Shown here: positions 46,070 to 56,188 of the stretch, piece after piece
Numbering within the stretch: position 1 is the stretch's first letter
Layout of the letters: the number at the start of each line of letters is the position of its first letter
DNA from: Mycolicibacterium sphagni
GTDB lineage: Bacteria > Actinomycetota > Actinomycetes > Mycobacteriales > Mycobacteriaceae
NCBI RefSeq assembly: GCF_002250655.1
Contig: NZ_NOZR01000001.1
Span: 124,001-188,000 of the forward strand
DNA: 64,000 nucleotides
Direction: 5' to 3'
Position numbers and translations under genes: made by a program
Notes under the pieces: model-generated
The model's database searches: none
The model's input: only the letters and a program-made list of their open reading frames with translations
What the model was told of the DNA's origin: nothing

Positions 46070-47371
46070 TCAGTCCTGATGAGACTCATAGATGTCGGGC
46101 ACACCGTCGTGGTCGCGGTCACGGTTCTCCTCCTGCCACACCGTGCGGTAATGCCGGTTGCGCAGCCGCAGCACCACCGCCGCGAGCACGGCGGCCAGCA
46201 AACTCCCCGTGAGGACGGCGACCTTGACGACGTTGAGGCGTTCGGAGCCCGGGGCATAGGCCAATTCGCCGATCAGCAGGGATACCGTGAAGCCGATTCC
46301 GGCCAGCATGGAGATGCCGAAGACGTCGATCCAGCGCAATGCCGAGTCGAGGCTGGCGCGGGTCAGTTTGGCCAGTGTCCAGGTGGTGCCGAAGACCCCG
46401 AGCGTCTTGCCGGCGACCAGGCCGAAGACGATGCCCATAGCGATCGGATCACTCAGAGCTGTGACCAAACCGTGATAACCGCCGAACGTCACACCAGCGG
46501 CGAAGAACGCGAACACCGGGACCGCAAAACCCGCCGACAGCGGCCGCATCCGGTGCTCGAACTGCTCCGCGAGACCGGGCCCCGCGTCGGCACCACCGGC
46601 CGCCGCGCTGCGCATTACCGGGACAGTGAAGCCCAGCAGCACGCCGGCTACCGTCGCGTGCACCCCGGACTCGTGGACGAACGCCCAGGTGAGCAGTGCC
46701 AGCGGGACCAGCAGCCACCACGACCGGATCCGCCGCTGCACGAGGACCGTGAACAGCGCCAGCGGGATGAGCGCGACCAGCAGCGCGACCACATTGATCT
46801 TCTCGGTGTAGAACACCGCGATCACGGTGATCGCCAGCAAGTCGTCGACGACGGCCAAAGTGAGCAGAAACGTCCGCAGCGCGCCCGGCAGGTGGGTGGA
46901 GATGACGGCCAGCACGGCAACCGCGAACGCGATGTCGGTCGCAGTCGGGATGGCCCAGCCCCGGGCCGCTCCACCGCCTTCGTGCAGGGTGAAGGCCACG
47001 AATATGACGGCCGGGGCGACCATGCCGCCGATCGCGGCGGCGACCGGAAGTGCGGCGCGGCCGGGGTCGCGGAGGTCGCCTGCGACGAACTCCCGCTTCA
47101 GCTCGAGCCCGACGACGAAGAAGAAGATGGCCAGCAGCCCGTCGGCGGCCCAGCCGCCCAGGCTCAGATCCAGGTGCAGGCCGAGATCGTCGGTGCCGAC
47201 GTGGAAGTCGCCGAGCCGGTCATAGGCCGCCGACCACGGCGAGTTGGCCCAGACCAATGCCGCCGCAGCGGCCAGCAACAGCAACGCCCCGCCGACGGTC
47301 TCCTTGCGCAGGATCGAGGTGATGCGCGACGTTTCCGACCACGATCCCCTGGCGAATAAGGCGTGACGCAT
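46070..47371 (-). CDS. nhaA: Na+/H+ antiporter NhaA
   Basis: 433 residues with about 12 membrane helices. The start at ATG 47371 follows a GAGAGGTGAG ribosome-binding site. The core motifs are [15 protein letters not shown], carrying the paired transport aspartates, and [15 protein letters not shown] (discontinuous helix IV). A hydrophilic tail rich in Asp, Arg and Glu ([16 protein letters not shown]) follows the last helix. It exports Na+ in exchange for H+. It begins 8 bases after the methyltransferase stop. M. tuberculosis has ars-type transporters here instead, so this is a lineage-specific replacement. Confidence 0.95.
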   Translation of the reverse strand: MRHALFARGSWSETSRITSILRKETVGGALLLLAAAAALVWANSPWSAAYDRLGDFHVGTDDLGLHLDLSLGGWAADGLLAIFFFVVGLELKREFVAGDLRDPGRAALPVAAAIGGMVAPAVIFVAFTLHEGGGAARGWAIPTATDIAFAVAVLAVISTHLPGALRTFLLTLAVVDDLLAITVIAVFYTEKINVVALLVALIPLALFTVLVQRRIRSWWLLVPLALLTWAFVHESGVHATVAGVLLGFTVPVMRSAAAGGADAGPGLAEQFEHRMRPLSAGFAVPVFAFFAAGVTFGGYHGLVTALSDPIAMGIVFGLVAGKTLGVFGTTWTLAKLTRASLDSALRWIDVFGISMLAGIGFTVSLLIGELAYAPGSERLNVVKVAVLTGSLLAAVLAAVVLRLRNRHYRTVWQEENRDRDHDGVPDIYESHQD

Positions 47372-47379
47372 CTCACCTC

Positions 47380-48600
47380 TCACCTCTGCAACAGGGCGAC
47401 ACACTCGACGTGGTGGGTCAGCGGGAACGAGTCGAACACCCGAATCTGCTCGACAGAATAGCCGTGTCCCCGATACAAACCGATGTCGCGGGAGAACGAC
47501 GCCGCCTCACAACCGATATGGATCACCCGCGGCACCCCGGCCGCGGCGAGCAGATCGATGATCTCGCGTCCGGCCCCCGATCGTGGCGGGTCGAGCACCG
47601 CGATGTCGGCCCCGTCTCGTTGCGCGCTCAACGCCCGGCGCACCGAATCGGTGAGCACCTCGACGCTCGGCAGATCGGCCAACGCCGCCCGGGCCGCACT
47701 GGAGGCGGCTCGTGAGGTGTCCACCGTCAACACCCGGCCGCCCTCGCCCACCGCGTCGGCCAGGGCGGCGGCGAACAGCCCTGCGCCGCCGTACAAATCC
47801 CACGCCGTGGCACCCTCGATGTTCTGTGCCCAGCCGGCCACCAGGGCGCTGTACGTCGTGGCGGCATCGCGATGCGATTGCCAGAAACCGGTGACCGGAA
47901 CGCGCCAGACCCGCGAGCCCACCCGCTGCACCGCGTCGTAGTCCCCCTCGGCGCGATGGCCCCGCCGCTGCTGACGGTTGTTGCATACGACGTGCCGGGT
48001 GCCGTCGTCGTCGGCGACCACGTGCACCTGATCGCCCGGTTTCCAGCGCGATCCGTCCAGCCCGTCGACCAAGCCGTCGCGCAGCTGACCACAACGCAGA
48101 TCGGTGACCAGCTCGGCACTGTGGTAGCGGTGAAATCCGGCGTGGCCGCCTGCATCCACCGACAGCCGGACCCTCGTGCGCCAGCCGCGGGCAGCACCGT
48201 CACCGAGGGGTTCGGCCACCCCCTCCCAGGGGAAGTCGCCGAGCCGCGCCAGCTGGTTGGCCACCACCTGCCCCTTGAGCACGCGGGCGGCTTCGGGTGC
48301 GGCGAAGGCCAGGTCGCAGCAGCCGGACTTACCCACTCCGGCGATCGGGCACAGTGACTCCACCCGGTCCGGCGACGGTTCGATGATCTCGATTGCCTCT
48401 GCGTGCCAATAGGATCCGCGGTCACCGGTCACGTGCGCCCGAACGACCTCACCCGGCAGGGCATAGCGGACGAACACCACTCGACCGTCATGGCGCGCCA
48501 CGCAGCTGCCCCCGTTGGCGGCCGCGCCGGTTGTGAGCACGAGCTCGACCGCATCCCCCTGTTCCACTATCGCGTCACTCCAGGAAGCCTCGGCGCACAT
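47380..48600 (-). CDS. TRAM-domain class I SAM-dependent RNA methyltransferase (TrmA/RumA type)
   Basis: About 406 residues from ATG 48600, which overlaps the permease stop; a GTG at 48567, 7 bases after that stop, is an equal alternative. It has a TRAM RNA-binding domain ([20 protein letters not shown]), a Cys pair ([10 protein letters not shown]), the SAM motif [17 protein letters not shown] and motif IV with the [11 protein letters not shown] signature, which includes the Pro-Pro of the m5U enzymes. A catalytic Cys candidate lies in [10 protein letters not shown]. It probably makes 5-methyluridine in tRNA or rRNA. It matches Rv2689c. Confidence 0.9.
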   Translation of the reverse strand: MCAEASWSDAIVEQGDAVELVLTTGAAANGGSCVARHDGRVVFVRYALPGEVVRAHVTGDRGSYWHAEAIEIIEPSPDRVESLCPIAGVGKSGCCDLAFAAPEAARVLKGQVVANQLARLGDFPWEGVAEPLGDGAARGWRTRVRLSVDAGGHAGFHRYHSAELVTDLRCGQLRDGLVDGLDGSRWKPGDQVHVVADDDGTRHVVCNNRQQRRGHRAEGDYDAVQRVGSRVWRVPVTGFWQSHRDAATTYSALVAGWAQNIEGATAWDLYGGAGLFAAALADAVGEGGRVLTVDTSRAASSAARAALADLPSVEVLTDSVRRALSAQRDGADIAVLDPPRSGAGREIIDLLAAAGVPRVIHIGCEAASFSRDIGLYRGHGYSVEQIRVFDSFPLTHHVECVALLQR

Positions 48601-50590
48601 CACCCGGTGCGTTCTGCGCCTCCAAGTCATGCACACGCTCCGACGAATTGAGTTGCCAGGGAACCGAAGTCACCATCACATTCGGCATGAACAGCAGCCG
48701 GCCCTTGAGCCGCAGCGCACTCTGGTTGTGCAGCACCTGTTCCCACCAGTGGCCGACCACGTATTCGGGGATGAACACCGTCACCACCGTGCGCGGGGCT
48801 TCCTTGCTGATCCGTTTGACGTAGTCAAGCACCGGGCGGGTGACTTCCCGGTACGGGGAGGCAACGACTTTCAGCGGGACAGTGATGTCACTGTCCTCCC
48901 ATTTGTGCACCAGCTGGCGAGTCTCGGAGTCGTCCACGTTGACCGTGATGGCCTCCAGCACGTCGGGCCGGGTGGCTCTGGCATAGGACAGTGCGCGCAG
49001 CGTCGGCATGTGCAGTTTGGAGACCAGCACGACGGCGTGGTTGCGGCTGGGCAGAACCACCTCGCCCTGTTCGGCTTCCTGCTCGGCCAGTTCCCTTGCC
49101 ACCGTGTCGTAATGCTTGTGGATGGCCTTCATCAGGATGAAAAGGCTTGTCATGGCCAGGATTGCGATCCAGGCGCCAGCCAAGAACTTGGTGACCAGAA
49201 CGACAATGAGCACTGCGCCGGTGGCGATGAAGCCGATCGTGTTGATCACCCGCGAGCGCATCATGTGCCCGCGGGCCCGCGGGTCGGTCTCGGTGCGCAG
49301 GTGCCGCGTCCAGTGCCGGACCATGCCGATCTGGCTGAGTGTGAACGACACGAACACGCCCACGATGTAGAGCTGGATCAGCGCGGTGACTTCGGCGCGG
49401 AATGCGACGACGAACGCGATGGCGGCGGCGGCCAGGAACAGGATGCCGTTGGAGAAGGCCAGCCGGTCGCCGCGCGTGTGCAGCTGGCGGGGCAGGTAGC
49501 GGTCCTGGGCCAGGATCGAGCCCAGCACCGGGAAGCCGTTGAACGCGGTGTTGGCGGCCAGCACCAGGATCAGTGCGGTGACTCCGGTGATCAGCCACAG
49601 GCCCAACGGGAAGCCCGCGAACACCGTCTCGGCCAGCTGAGCCACCAGGGTCTTCTGGTGATAGTCGGACGGTGCCCCGCCGAGTTGCTCGGCCGGCCGC
49701 TCGGCGATCTTCACCCCGATCTTGGTCGCGAGCACGATGATGCCGACCAACATGGTGACCGCGATCGAGCCCAACAGCAGCAGCGTGGTGGCGGCGTTCT
49801 TGGACTTGGGCTTGCGGAATGCGGGCACGCCGTTGCTGATCGCCTCCACACCGGTCAGTGCCGCACAGCCCGACGAAAACGCCCGCGCCACAAGGAACAC
49901 CAGCGCAAATCCCATGACGTCGCCGTGCTCGGAGTGCATCGAGAACTTGGCCGACTCGGCCTCAAGATGATCGCCCAGCACGTAGATCTTGAAGAAACCC
50001 CAGATCAGCATGATGAACATGCCGACGATGAAGGCGTAGGTCGGGATGGCGAAGGCGGTGCCCGACTCGCGGATGCCGCGCAGGTTCGCCGCGGTCAGGA
50101 TGACGATGGCGGACACCGCGAACGCCACCTTGTGCTGGGCGATGAACGGAAAGGCCGAGCCGATGTTCGACATCGCCGAGGCCATCGACACCGCGACGGT
50201 CAGCACGTAGTCGACCAGCAGGGCGCTGGCCACCGTCAGGCCCGCCGTCGGCCCCAGGTTGGTGGTGACCACCTCGTAGTCGCCGCCGCCGGATGGATAG
50301 GCGTGCACGTTCTGCCGGTAGGAGGCCACCACCACGAGCATGACCACCGCGACCATCACCCCGATCCACGGCGCCATGGCGTAGGCGGACAGCCCCGCTA
50401 CCGAGAGCACCAGAAAGATTTCCTCGGGCGCGTACGCCACCGAGGACATGGCATCGGAGGCGAAGACGGGCAAGGCAATGCGCTTGGGCAGCAGCGTGTG
50501 GCTCAGCTTGTCGCTGCGGAACGGCTGCCCCAGGACCAGCCGACGGGCGGCGGTCGAAAGCTTAGACACGAGTGCCAAGAGTAGGCCCAT
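48575..50590 (-). CDS. APC-superfamily amino-acid/potassium permease
   Basis: 671 residues from ATG 50590 (GTG 50569 is possible). Twelve predicted membrane helices fill residues 40-450: LPVFASDAMSSVAYAPEEIF is the APC helix-1 signature, and SYRQNVHAYPSGGGDYEVV follows. A cytosolic USP-like C-terminal domain of about 200 residues comes last. The arrangement is that of the large Rv2690c-type permeases. It is divergent from ceoB-ceoC, the RCK potassium-gating proteins, which makes potassium or amino-acid transport regulated by these RCK proteins plausible. Confidence 0.9.
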   Translation of the reverse strand: MGLLLALVSKLSTAARRLVLGQPFRSDKLSHTLLPKRIALPVFASDAMSSVAYAPEEIFLVLSVAGLSAYAMAPWIGVMVAVVMLVVVASYRQNVHAYPSGGGDYEVVTTNLGPTAGLTVASALLVDYVLTVAVSMASAMSNIGSAFPFIAQHKVAFAVSAIVILTAANLRGIRESGTAFAIPTYAFIVGMFIMLIWGFFKIYVLGDHLEAESAKFSMHSEHGDVMGFALVFLVARAFSSGCAALTGVEAISNGVPAFRKPKSKNAATTLLLLGSIAVTMLVGIIVLATKIGVKIAERPAEQLGGAPSDYHQKTLVAQLAETVFAGFPLGLWLITGVTALILVLAANTAFNGFPVLGSILAQDRYLPRQLHTRGDRLAFSNGILFLAAAAIAFVVAFRAEVTALIQLYIVGVFVSFTLSQIGMVRHWTRHLRTETDPRARGHMMRSRVINTIGFIATGAVLIVVLVTKFLAGAWIAILAMTSLFILMKAIHKHYDTVARELAEQEAEQGEVVLPSRNHAVVLVSKLHMPTLRALSYARATRPDVLEAITVNVDDSETRQLVHKWEDSDITVPLKVVASPYREVTRPVLDYVKRISKEAPRTVVTVFIPEYVVGHWWEQVLHNQSALRLKGRLLFMPNVMVTSVPWQLNSSERVHDLEAQNAPGDVRRGFLE

Positions 50591-50703
50591 GGCGATTTGG
50601 CTGTAGCGTTCCCCATACGGTCGTTGTCCGCACACTAGGGTCAGCCACTTCGCGACCCCGGTTCGCTGCGGCTCAACGCACGACGAAGCCGAGAGGACGC
50701 CAG

Positions 50704-51381
50704 GTGCGGGTAGTGGTGATGGGATGCGGCCGCGTCGGGGCGTCGCTGGCCGACGCGCTGTCCCGGATCGGCCACGACGTGGCCGTCATCGACCGGGAGG
50801 CGACGGCGTTCCACCGGTTGTCGCCGGACTTTTCCGGCGAGCGCGTGCTGGGCATGGGATTCGACCGAGAAGTGCTGCTGCGCGCGGGGATCCAGGGGTC
50901 CGACGCGTTCGCCGCGGTGTCCTCGGGCGACAACTCGAACATCATCTCCGCGCGGCTGGCGCGTGAGACATTCGGGGTGACCCGGGTGGTCGCGCGGATC
51001 TACGACGCGAAACGCGCGGCGGTCTACGAGCGGCTGGGCATCCCGACGGTGGCCACCGTGCCCTGGACCACCGACCGGCTGCTGAACACGCTCGTGCGCG
51101 ACAGCGAGACCGCGAAATGGCGGGATCCGACCGGCACCATGGCCGTCGTGGAGGCGACCCTGCACGAGGGATGGGTGGGTCACCGGCTCACGTCACTCGA
51201 GGAGGCCACCGGCGCCCGGGTCGCCTTCGTGATCCGGTTTGGCACCGGCATCCTGCCCGAGCCCAAGACCGTCGTCCAGGCGGGAGATCAGGTCTATTTC
51301 GCGGCAGTGTCCGGGCGCGCCGCCGAGGCGCTGGCCATCGCCGCGCTGCCGCCGGGTCCAGACGTCGGAGAGGGGCACTGA
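50704..51381 (+). CDS. ceoB: Potassium-uptake RCK protein CeoB (TrkA)
   Basis: 225 residues from GTG 50704, with GAGAGGA upstream. An N-terminal Rossmann RCK-N domain (VVMGCGRVGASLADALSRIG, then DREAT) is followed by an RCK-C domain (RFGTGILPEPKTVVQAGDQV). It binds NAD(H) or a nucleotide and gates a potassium channel or transporter subunit. It matches Rv2691 almost residue for residue as I remember it. The partner ceoC starts 1 base after its stop. Confidence 0.95.
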   Translation: MRVVVMGCGRVGASLADALSRIGHDVAVIDREATAFHRLSPDFSGERVLGMGFDREVLLRAGIQGSDAFAAVSSGDNSNIISARLARETFGVTRVVARIYDAKRAAVYERLGIPTVATVPWTTDRLLNTLVRDSETAKWRDPTGTMAVVEATLHEGWVGHRLTSLEEATGARVAFVIRFGTGILPEPKTVVQAGDQVYFAAVSGRAAEALAIAALPPGPDVGEGH

Positions 51382-51382
51382 G

Positions 51383-52066
51383 ATGGGCGACAAACGGCTC
51401 AAGGTGGCAATCGCGGGGGCAGGCGCAGTCGGCCGGTCGATCGCCCGCGAACTGCTCGAGAGCGAGCACGAGGTGACGCTCATCGAGCGCAACGCCGAAC
51501 ATCTCGACGTCGACGCGATTCCTGCCGCGCACTGGCGGCTCGGGGATGCCTGCGAAATCAGCCTGCTGGAGTCGGTGCACCTGCACGACTTCGACGTGGT
51601 GGTCGCCGCCACCGGCGACGACAAGGCGAACGTGGTGCTTTCGCTGCTGGCCAAGACGGAATTCGCGGTGTCGCGCGTGGTGGCACGGGTCAACGATCCC
51701 CGCAACGAGTGGCTGTTCGACGACTCATGGGGTGTGGACGTCGCGGTGTCCACCCCGCGGATGCTGGCCTCGCTGGTGGAAGAGGCCGTCGCGGTCGGCG
51801 ACCTGGTGCGGCTGATGCAATTCCGGCACGGTCACGCCAACCTCGTCGAGATCACCCTTCCCGACGACACACCGTGGGGCGGACGGCCGGTGCGCAAGCT
51901 GATCCTGCCGCGCGACGCCACGCTGGTGACAATCCTGCGCGGTGCTCGGGTGATTGTGCCGGAGGCCGACGAGCCGCTGGAAGGCGGTGACGAGCTGTTG
52001 TTCGTTGCCGCCCCCGAGGTGGAGGACGAGCTGCGGAAGACGGTGCTGTCGGCCGCGACCGGTTAA
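51383..52066 (+). CDS. ceoC: Potassium-uptake RCK protein CeoC (TrkA)
   Basis: 227 residues from ATG 51383. Same two-domain RCK design as CeoB: VAIAGAGAVGRSIARELLES with the acidic ERNAEHLD ribose-binding site, then LPDDTPWGGRPVRKLILPRD and EPLEGGDELLFVA. In M. tuberculosis CeoB and CeoC act together in potassium homeostasis and acid response. It overlaps the convergent MFS gene by four bases at the 3' end. Confidence 0.95.
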   Translation: MGDKRLKVAIAGAGAVGRSIARELLESEHEVTLIERNAEHLDVDAIPAAHWRLGDACEISLLESVHLHDFDVVVAATGDDKANVVLSLLAKTEFAVSRVVARVNDPRNEWLFDDSWGVDVAVSTPRMLASLVEEAVAVGDLVRLMQFRHGHANLVEITLPDDTPWGGRPVRKLILPRDATLVTILRGARVIVPEADEPLEGGDELLFVAAPEVEDELRKTVLSAATG

Positions 52067-53475
52067 CGCTTTACCGGCGGAGGGCCGTCCCGATCCTGGC
52101 AGGCCGCGACGGCGCCCGGCGACGGGCCGGACAGGTTGGGCACGAGGTTGTCGATGCCCGCCGCCGAAACCGCACCCGCGATGAACAGCAGCACGGCAGC
52201 GGTTATCGCGCCACGTCGAAATCCGCTGAAATCCATTGCGCCGCCGACGATCACAGCGGCGAAGGCAATCGCGACAAGGCCCGAGACCCGAGCGACAGCG
52301 TTGTTGATCGCCGAGCCGATGCCGCTCTGGGCAGGGTCGACCGCCGCCAGAACCGCGGCCGTCAACGGCGATACCGTGACCGCCAGCCCGATGCCGAACA
52401 GCACCAGGCCCGGCAGCATCTGCAACCAGATGTTGCCGGTCGTGAATGCCATCAGCACGAAGCCGGCCGCGGCGATCACGGGTCCCACGGCCATGAATCG
52501 ACGGGGTCCGTGCCGGCCTGCCAACTCACCGAACCTGGCGGCCAGCAACAGTGAGAGGACGGGCACCGGCAACGTGGCCAGTCCGGCTTGCGCCGGCGAG
52601 AGTCGGCCCGTCTCCTGCAGGAACAAGGCGATGAGCACCTGTCCCAGCGAAACACCCGCGTAGAGGAACACTGTGGCGAGGTTGCCAACCGCGAAGTTAC
52701 GGGCGGCGAAGATGCCCGGCGGCACCATCGGCGCAGCGGTGTGGCGCTCCCACCAGACGAAGGCGATCAGACAGACCGGACCCACGATCAGCCCGGCAAT
52801 GATCGCCGGGTTGATCCAGCCCAGACGCTGTTGCTCGATCACCGCGAAGACAGTGCTGCCGAGCCCGATCGCGGTGAGCGCCGCGCCGACGATATCGATG
52901 CTCCCGCCCGGCGCGACCGGGCCGGCGGGGAGTCTGCCGGTGAGCGCCAGGGTGATGGCGAGCGGCACCACATTGACGGCGAACACCCACCGCCAACCGA
53001 GGCCTTCGACGAGCAGTCCGCCCAGCAGGGGGCCGACCACGAAGGCGGTCCCGGTCCACGCCGTCCAGATCCCGATGGCGCGGGACTGCGCGGGGCCGGT
53101 GAATCTCGCATTGAGCATCGCCAGAGAGCTGGGGACCAGAAAGGCAGCGCCCAATCCCTGTAAACAGCGCGCCGCGATCAACACGGAGCCACTGGGCGCC
53201 AGCGCGCACAGCAGCGACGCCAGGCCGAACACGACCAGTCCCGCGCGCAGCACCGCCAACCGCCCCAGAGTGTCGGAGATCGCCCCGGCTACCAGAATCA
53301 ACGCACCCAGCGTCAACAGATAGCCATCGATAACCCACTGCTGGGTGACGAGCCCGCCGCCCATCTCCGCCTGGATGGCGGGCAGCGCGAGGTTGACCAC
53401 CGAGCCGTCGAGAAAAGCGATGAAGGAGGCAAGCACGGCGACGGCGACCAACAGGCGGTCGTCGCGGCCGGACAT
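52063..53475 (-). CDS. MFS drug-efflux transporter (DHA2/EmrB-QacA type)
   Basis: 470 residues with 12-14 membrane helices. Motif A-like and motif B/C-type elements are present: LDGSVVNLALPAIQAEM at helix 1, GRLAVLRAGLVVFG in the loop and GAAFLVPSSLAML, with GPLLGGLLVEGLGWRWVFAVN in helix 5. It ends in an extracytoplasmic or cytoplasmic polar tail. It starts 6 bases after the DUF3159 stop on the same strand, so it is probably part of the OB-DUF3159-MFS operon. M. tuberculosis lacks a gene here, so it is accessory. Substrate unknown. Confidence 0.9.
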   Translation of the reverse strand: MSGRDDRLLVAVAVLASFIAFLDGSVVNLALPAIQAEMGGGLVTQQWVIDGYLLTLGALILVAGAISDTLGRLAVLRAGLVVFGLASLLCALAPSGSVLIAARCLQGLGAAFLVPSSLAMLNARFTGPAQSRAIGIWTAWTGTAFVVGPLLGGLLVEGLGWRWVFAVNVVPLAITLALTGRLPAGPVAPGGSIDIVGAALTAIGLGSTVFAVIEQQRLGWINPAIIAGLIVGPVCLIAFVWWERHTAAPMVPPGIFAARNFAVGNLATVFLYAGVSLGQVLIALFLQETGRLSPAQAGLATLPVPVLSLLLAARFGELAGRHGPRRFMAVGPVIAAAGFVLMAFTTGNIWLQMLPGLVLFGIGLAVTVSPLTAAVLAAVDPAQSGIGSAINNAVARVSGLVAIAFAAVIVGGAMDFSGFRRGAITAAVLLFIAGAVSAAGIDNLVPNLSGPSPGAVAACQDRDGPPPVKR

Positions 53476-53481
53476 GGAAGG

Positions 53482-54207
53482 TCAGTCGTTGGTGGCGACG
53501 TCGATATCAGCGTCGGCGTCGTGGGTGCCGGCGTGTGCCGCGTGAGTCGCCCGCTGGGCGACGCGGATCGCCAGATAGGTCACCAGCGCGGCAACTGCGG
53601 TCAGCGGCCAGCCCATCGCGATGCGGGCCACCCCCAGCCAGCCGGTCTGGTCGAGGTCGTAGAGGTGCCGCTGAACCACGAATCGCGACGCGAACACCAG
53701 CACCCAGGTCATCGTCGCGACGTCGAATGCCAGCACAGCGCGGCGGTTGCTGCGCCAGGCACGGTCGTGGCCTTGAATCCAGCTCCAGGCGTAGCCCACG
53801 ATCGGACGTCGAATCAGCACCGACAGCATGAACACCCCGGCCCAGATCAGCGACGTCCAGATGCCAAGCAGGAAATAGCCTTTCGACGCCCCGACCATCC
53901 ACGCGATCAGGGCGCTGATTCCGACACCGATGAAACCGGACACCGCGGGCTGAACAGAATCGCGGCGGATCAACCGCCACACCAGGATGAGGGCGGCTAC
54001 GCCCAACGCCGCGGCGATGGCGGGCATCAAGCCGAAGGCGGTATTGACCGGAATGAGCACCGCGACGGGCAGCGAGGAGTAGATCAGCCCGCTGATCCCG
54101 CCCATCTGGGCCAGCAGCGCCTGGGCCGTGGTCTGCTGCGCAGGAGCCGTCTCGGGGTCTTCGGCGGAGTCTTGGGAGCGGTCGCTGTCTTCGACGGGAC
54201 GGCTCAA
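53482..54207 (-). CDS. DUF3159 integral membrane protein
   Basis: 241 residues from a TTG at 54207 that overlaps the stop of the OB-fold gene (TTGA); no ATG or GTG gives a better start. Six hydrophobic segments, two in front of and four after the polar segment RRDSVQPAV. YAWSWIQGHDRAWR is the family's recognisable polar loop. It matches Rv2693c. Function unknown; membrane-bound. It is coupled both to the OB-fold gene upstream and to the MFS pump downstream. Confidence 0.85.
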   Translation of the reverse strand: MSRPVEDSDRSQDSAEDPETAPAQQTTAQALLAQMGGISGLIYSSLPVAVLIPVNTAFGLMPAIAAALGVAALILVWRLIRRDSVQPAVSGFIGVGISALIAWMVGASKGYFLLGIWTSLIWAGVFMLSVLIRRPIVGYAWSWIQGHDRAWRSNRRAVLAFDVATMTWVLVFASRFVVQRHLYDLDQTGWLGVARIAMGWPLTAVAALVTYLAIRVAQRATHAAHAGTHDADADIDVATND

Positions 54208-54575
54208 GTCTGGATCTCGTAGTGCGGGTTGTAGATGGCCTTCGTGCCGTTCTCCAATGTGCCCAGGCGCCCGCGTACTCGCAGGGCGCGGCCCGATTCG
54301 ATCCCGGGGATGCGGCGCTGTCCCAGCCATACCAGCGTGACGGCGTCAGTACCGTCGAACAGCTCGGCACGCACCCCACCGGCGCAGCCCTTGGCGTTCA
54401 TCTCGACACTGCGCAGAGTGCCCACCATCGTGACCTCTTGGCCGCGCTGGCAATCGATTGCCCGCTGCGCGCCGGTCTGAGCAGCCTCGTCGGTCAGCTC
54501 CTCGACATCCCGCTGCTCAGGGTCCTCCGTCAGCCGACGGGTGAGACGGCGGACAAAACTTTCGGCCGTAGCCAT
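54204..54575 (-). CDS. OB-fold nucleic-acid-binding protein
   Basis: 123 residues from ATG 54575. Residues about 45-120 form an OB-fold: EVTMVGTLRSVEMNAKGCAG, ELFDGTDAVTLVWLGQRR and LRVRGRLGTLENGTKAIY. It resembles the anticodon-binding type of OB domain and probably binds nucleic acid. It matches Rv2694c. Its TGA overlaps the TTG start of the DUF3159 gene (TTGA). It is divergent from the hydrolase at 54697. Confidence 0.88.
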   Translation of the reverse strand: MATAESFVRRLTRRLTEDPEQRDVEELTDEAAQTGAQRAIDCQRGQEVTMVGTLRSVEMNAKGCAGGVRAELFDGTDAVTLVWLGQRRIPGIESGRALRVRGRLGTLENGTKAIYNPHYEIQT

Positions 54576-54696
54576 GGCCTCTCCTGATACTTCAGCGGAT
54601 CACAATGCCAACGCAACGGTAGACCTCTTGGTTCCCGATTGCCATGCGGCATACCCACGGCGGCCGTTGCTAATCTGCCCAGGGCAGGATCATGAG

Positions 54697-55401
54697 ATGA
54701 CCATCACATTTCGCGGCGTGACGGCGGTCCTGCTGCCGGGAACGGGCTCCGACGACGACTACGTCTATCGGGCGTTCGCCGGGCCGCTGCACGGGGTCGG
54801 CGCAGTGGTCTCGACACCGCGGCCCCAGCCGGCTCGGCTGGTCGCCAGCTACCTCGAAGCGCTCGACGACGCAGCCCGGCAAGGCCCGATCGTCGTGGGC
54901 GGGGTGTCCATCGGCGCCGCGGTCACGACGGCGTGGGCGCTGGCACACCCAGGTCATGCGGTAGCGGTGCTGGCCGCGCTGCCCGCGTGGACCGGCGCGG
55001 CGCAGTCAGCACCCGCCGCGCTGTCGGCCCGGCACACCGCCCATCAGCTGCGGACCGCCGGGCTGGTCGCCACCACCGCCCACATGCAGGAGTCCAGCCC
55101 GGCCTGGCTGGCTGACGAACTCACCCGTAGCTGGCTGGGCCAGTGGCCCGAGCTGCCCGAAGCGATGGAAGAAGCCGCCGGCTATATCGCTCCGAGCATC
55201 GCCGAGTTGGAACGGCTGAGCGTGCCGATGGGCGTGGTGGGGGCATTCGACGACCCGATCCACCCGCTTGAAGTGGCGCTCGAATGGGTCTCGGCCGCGC
55301 CGCGGGCGGCGCTGCGGACGGTCAGTCTGGACGACTTCGGCCCCAACCCGGAGGTGCTGGGAGCGGCCTGCCTGGCGGCGCTGGACGAGGCGGCGGGCTA
55401 G
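54697..55401 (+). CDS. Alpha/beta hydrolase (Rv2695 type)
   Basis: 234 residues from ATG 54697. LLPGTGSDDDYVYRAF holds the oxyanion loop, GGVSIGAAVTTAWAL is the Ser nucleophile elbow (G-x-S-x-G), and VGAFDDPIHPLEVA holds the acid. No His-containing C-terminal motif is striking. It is a soluble esterase-like protein of unknown substrate that is conserved in mycobacteria at this place. Confidence 0.85.
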   Translation: MTITFRGVTAVLLPGTGSDDDYVYRAFAGPLHGVGAVVSTPRPQPARLVASYLEALDDAARQGPIVVGGVSIGAAVTTAWALAHPGHAVAVLAALPAWTGAAQSAPAALSARHTAHQLRTAGLVATTAHMQESSPAWLADELTRSWLGQWPELPEAMEEAAGYIAPSIAELERLSVPMGVVGAFDDPIHPLEVALEWVSAAPRAALRTVSLDDFGPNPEVLGAACLAALDEAAG

Positions 55402-55408
55402 GTCTTAC

Positions 55409-56188
55409 CTAGCCGCCGGTGCTGGTGCTGCGCAGCTGCTGCATAGCCGAGCCCGACGCGCTACGCCGTTCGGTCGGCAGCTGACCCTGCGCCTGCTGTT
55501 CCTGCACCAGTGCCTGCTGAGCGGCAGCCATCTGCGCCTGCTGGGCGGCGGCCTGTTGCAACTGCTCGAGCATCGGCTCGGGCAGCTGGACCGGCAGCGG
55601 GGTGCGCACCGGCAGGGGGGTGTCGCCGCGTCGTACGACGGTGTCTCCCAAGGCTTCTCGCGCCTCGGCGACCAGGTTGGGCATCGCTTCGGCCGCGCCG
55701 TTGACCACGCAGCGGATCATCCAGCGGTAGCCGTCGACCCCGATGAAGCGCACCACGCCCGCGCCGGTACCGACGACCTCACGGCCCCACGGGCCATCCT
55801 CGATCGATACCTGGGCGTTGTCTTTGCGCAGCGAGTCGGCAAGTTCGGAAGCCACTTCCCGCCACAGCCCGGGTGATTTCGGTGCCGCGTACGCGGCAAT
55901 GGTGAACCGCCCGTTCGGCGTGACCACCCACACCGCACTCGGCACTCCCTGCTCGTTGAGCTCCACCTGGATCTGGCCGGCGGCGGGCATCGGAACCAGT
56001 ACCGAACCGAGGTCGAGCCGGGCGGCGACGGCGTCGTCGGGGTTGTCGAAATCCTCGACGTCAAAAGGGCCGCCGTCGTATTCGACGAAGTCCTCGATGT
56101 CGGGCTCCTCGGACACCACAGAAGCTTCGGCCTCTGCCGTCTCCTCGGCCGGGGTAGCTGTTTCGTTCTTACGTCTGCCGAATGCCAT
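55409..56188 (-). CDS. DUF3710 family protein
   Basis: 259 residues from ATG 56188; the stop of dut overlaps that codon (TGATG). The N-terminus is acidic and low complexity (ETAEAEASVVSEEPDIEDFV), the middle is a conserved mixed domain (VELNEQGVPSAVWVVTPNGR and VRFIGVDGYRWMIRCVVNG) and the C-terminus is a long Gln/Ala-rich coiled segment (QLQQAAAQQAQMAAAQQALV). It matches Rv2696c. Function unknown. It converges on the hydrolase gene with 7 bases between stops. Confidence 0.88.
   Translation of the reverse strand: MAFGRRKNETATPAEETAEAEASVVSEEPDIEDFVEYDGGPFDVEDFDNPDDAVAARLDLGSVLVPMPAAGQIQVELNEQGVPSAVWVVTPNGRFTIAAYAAPKSPGLWREVASELADSLRKDNAQVSIEDGPWGREVVGTGAGVVRFIGVDGYRWMIRCVVNGAAEAMPNLVAEAREALGDTVVRRGDTPLPVRTPLPVQLPEPMLEQLQQAAAQQAQMAAAQQALVQEQQAQGQLPTERRSASGSAMQQLRSTSTGG

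Noticed and set aside
46079..47359. Plus-strand open frame opposite nhaA
   Set aside because: Antisense shadow of NhaA; no conserved sequence.
48515..50584. Plus-strand open frame (689 codons) opposite the APC permease
   Set aside because: Shadow of the permease. Composition is His/Gln/Asp-rich, with no start signal or motif.
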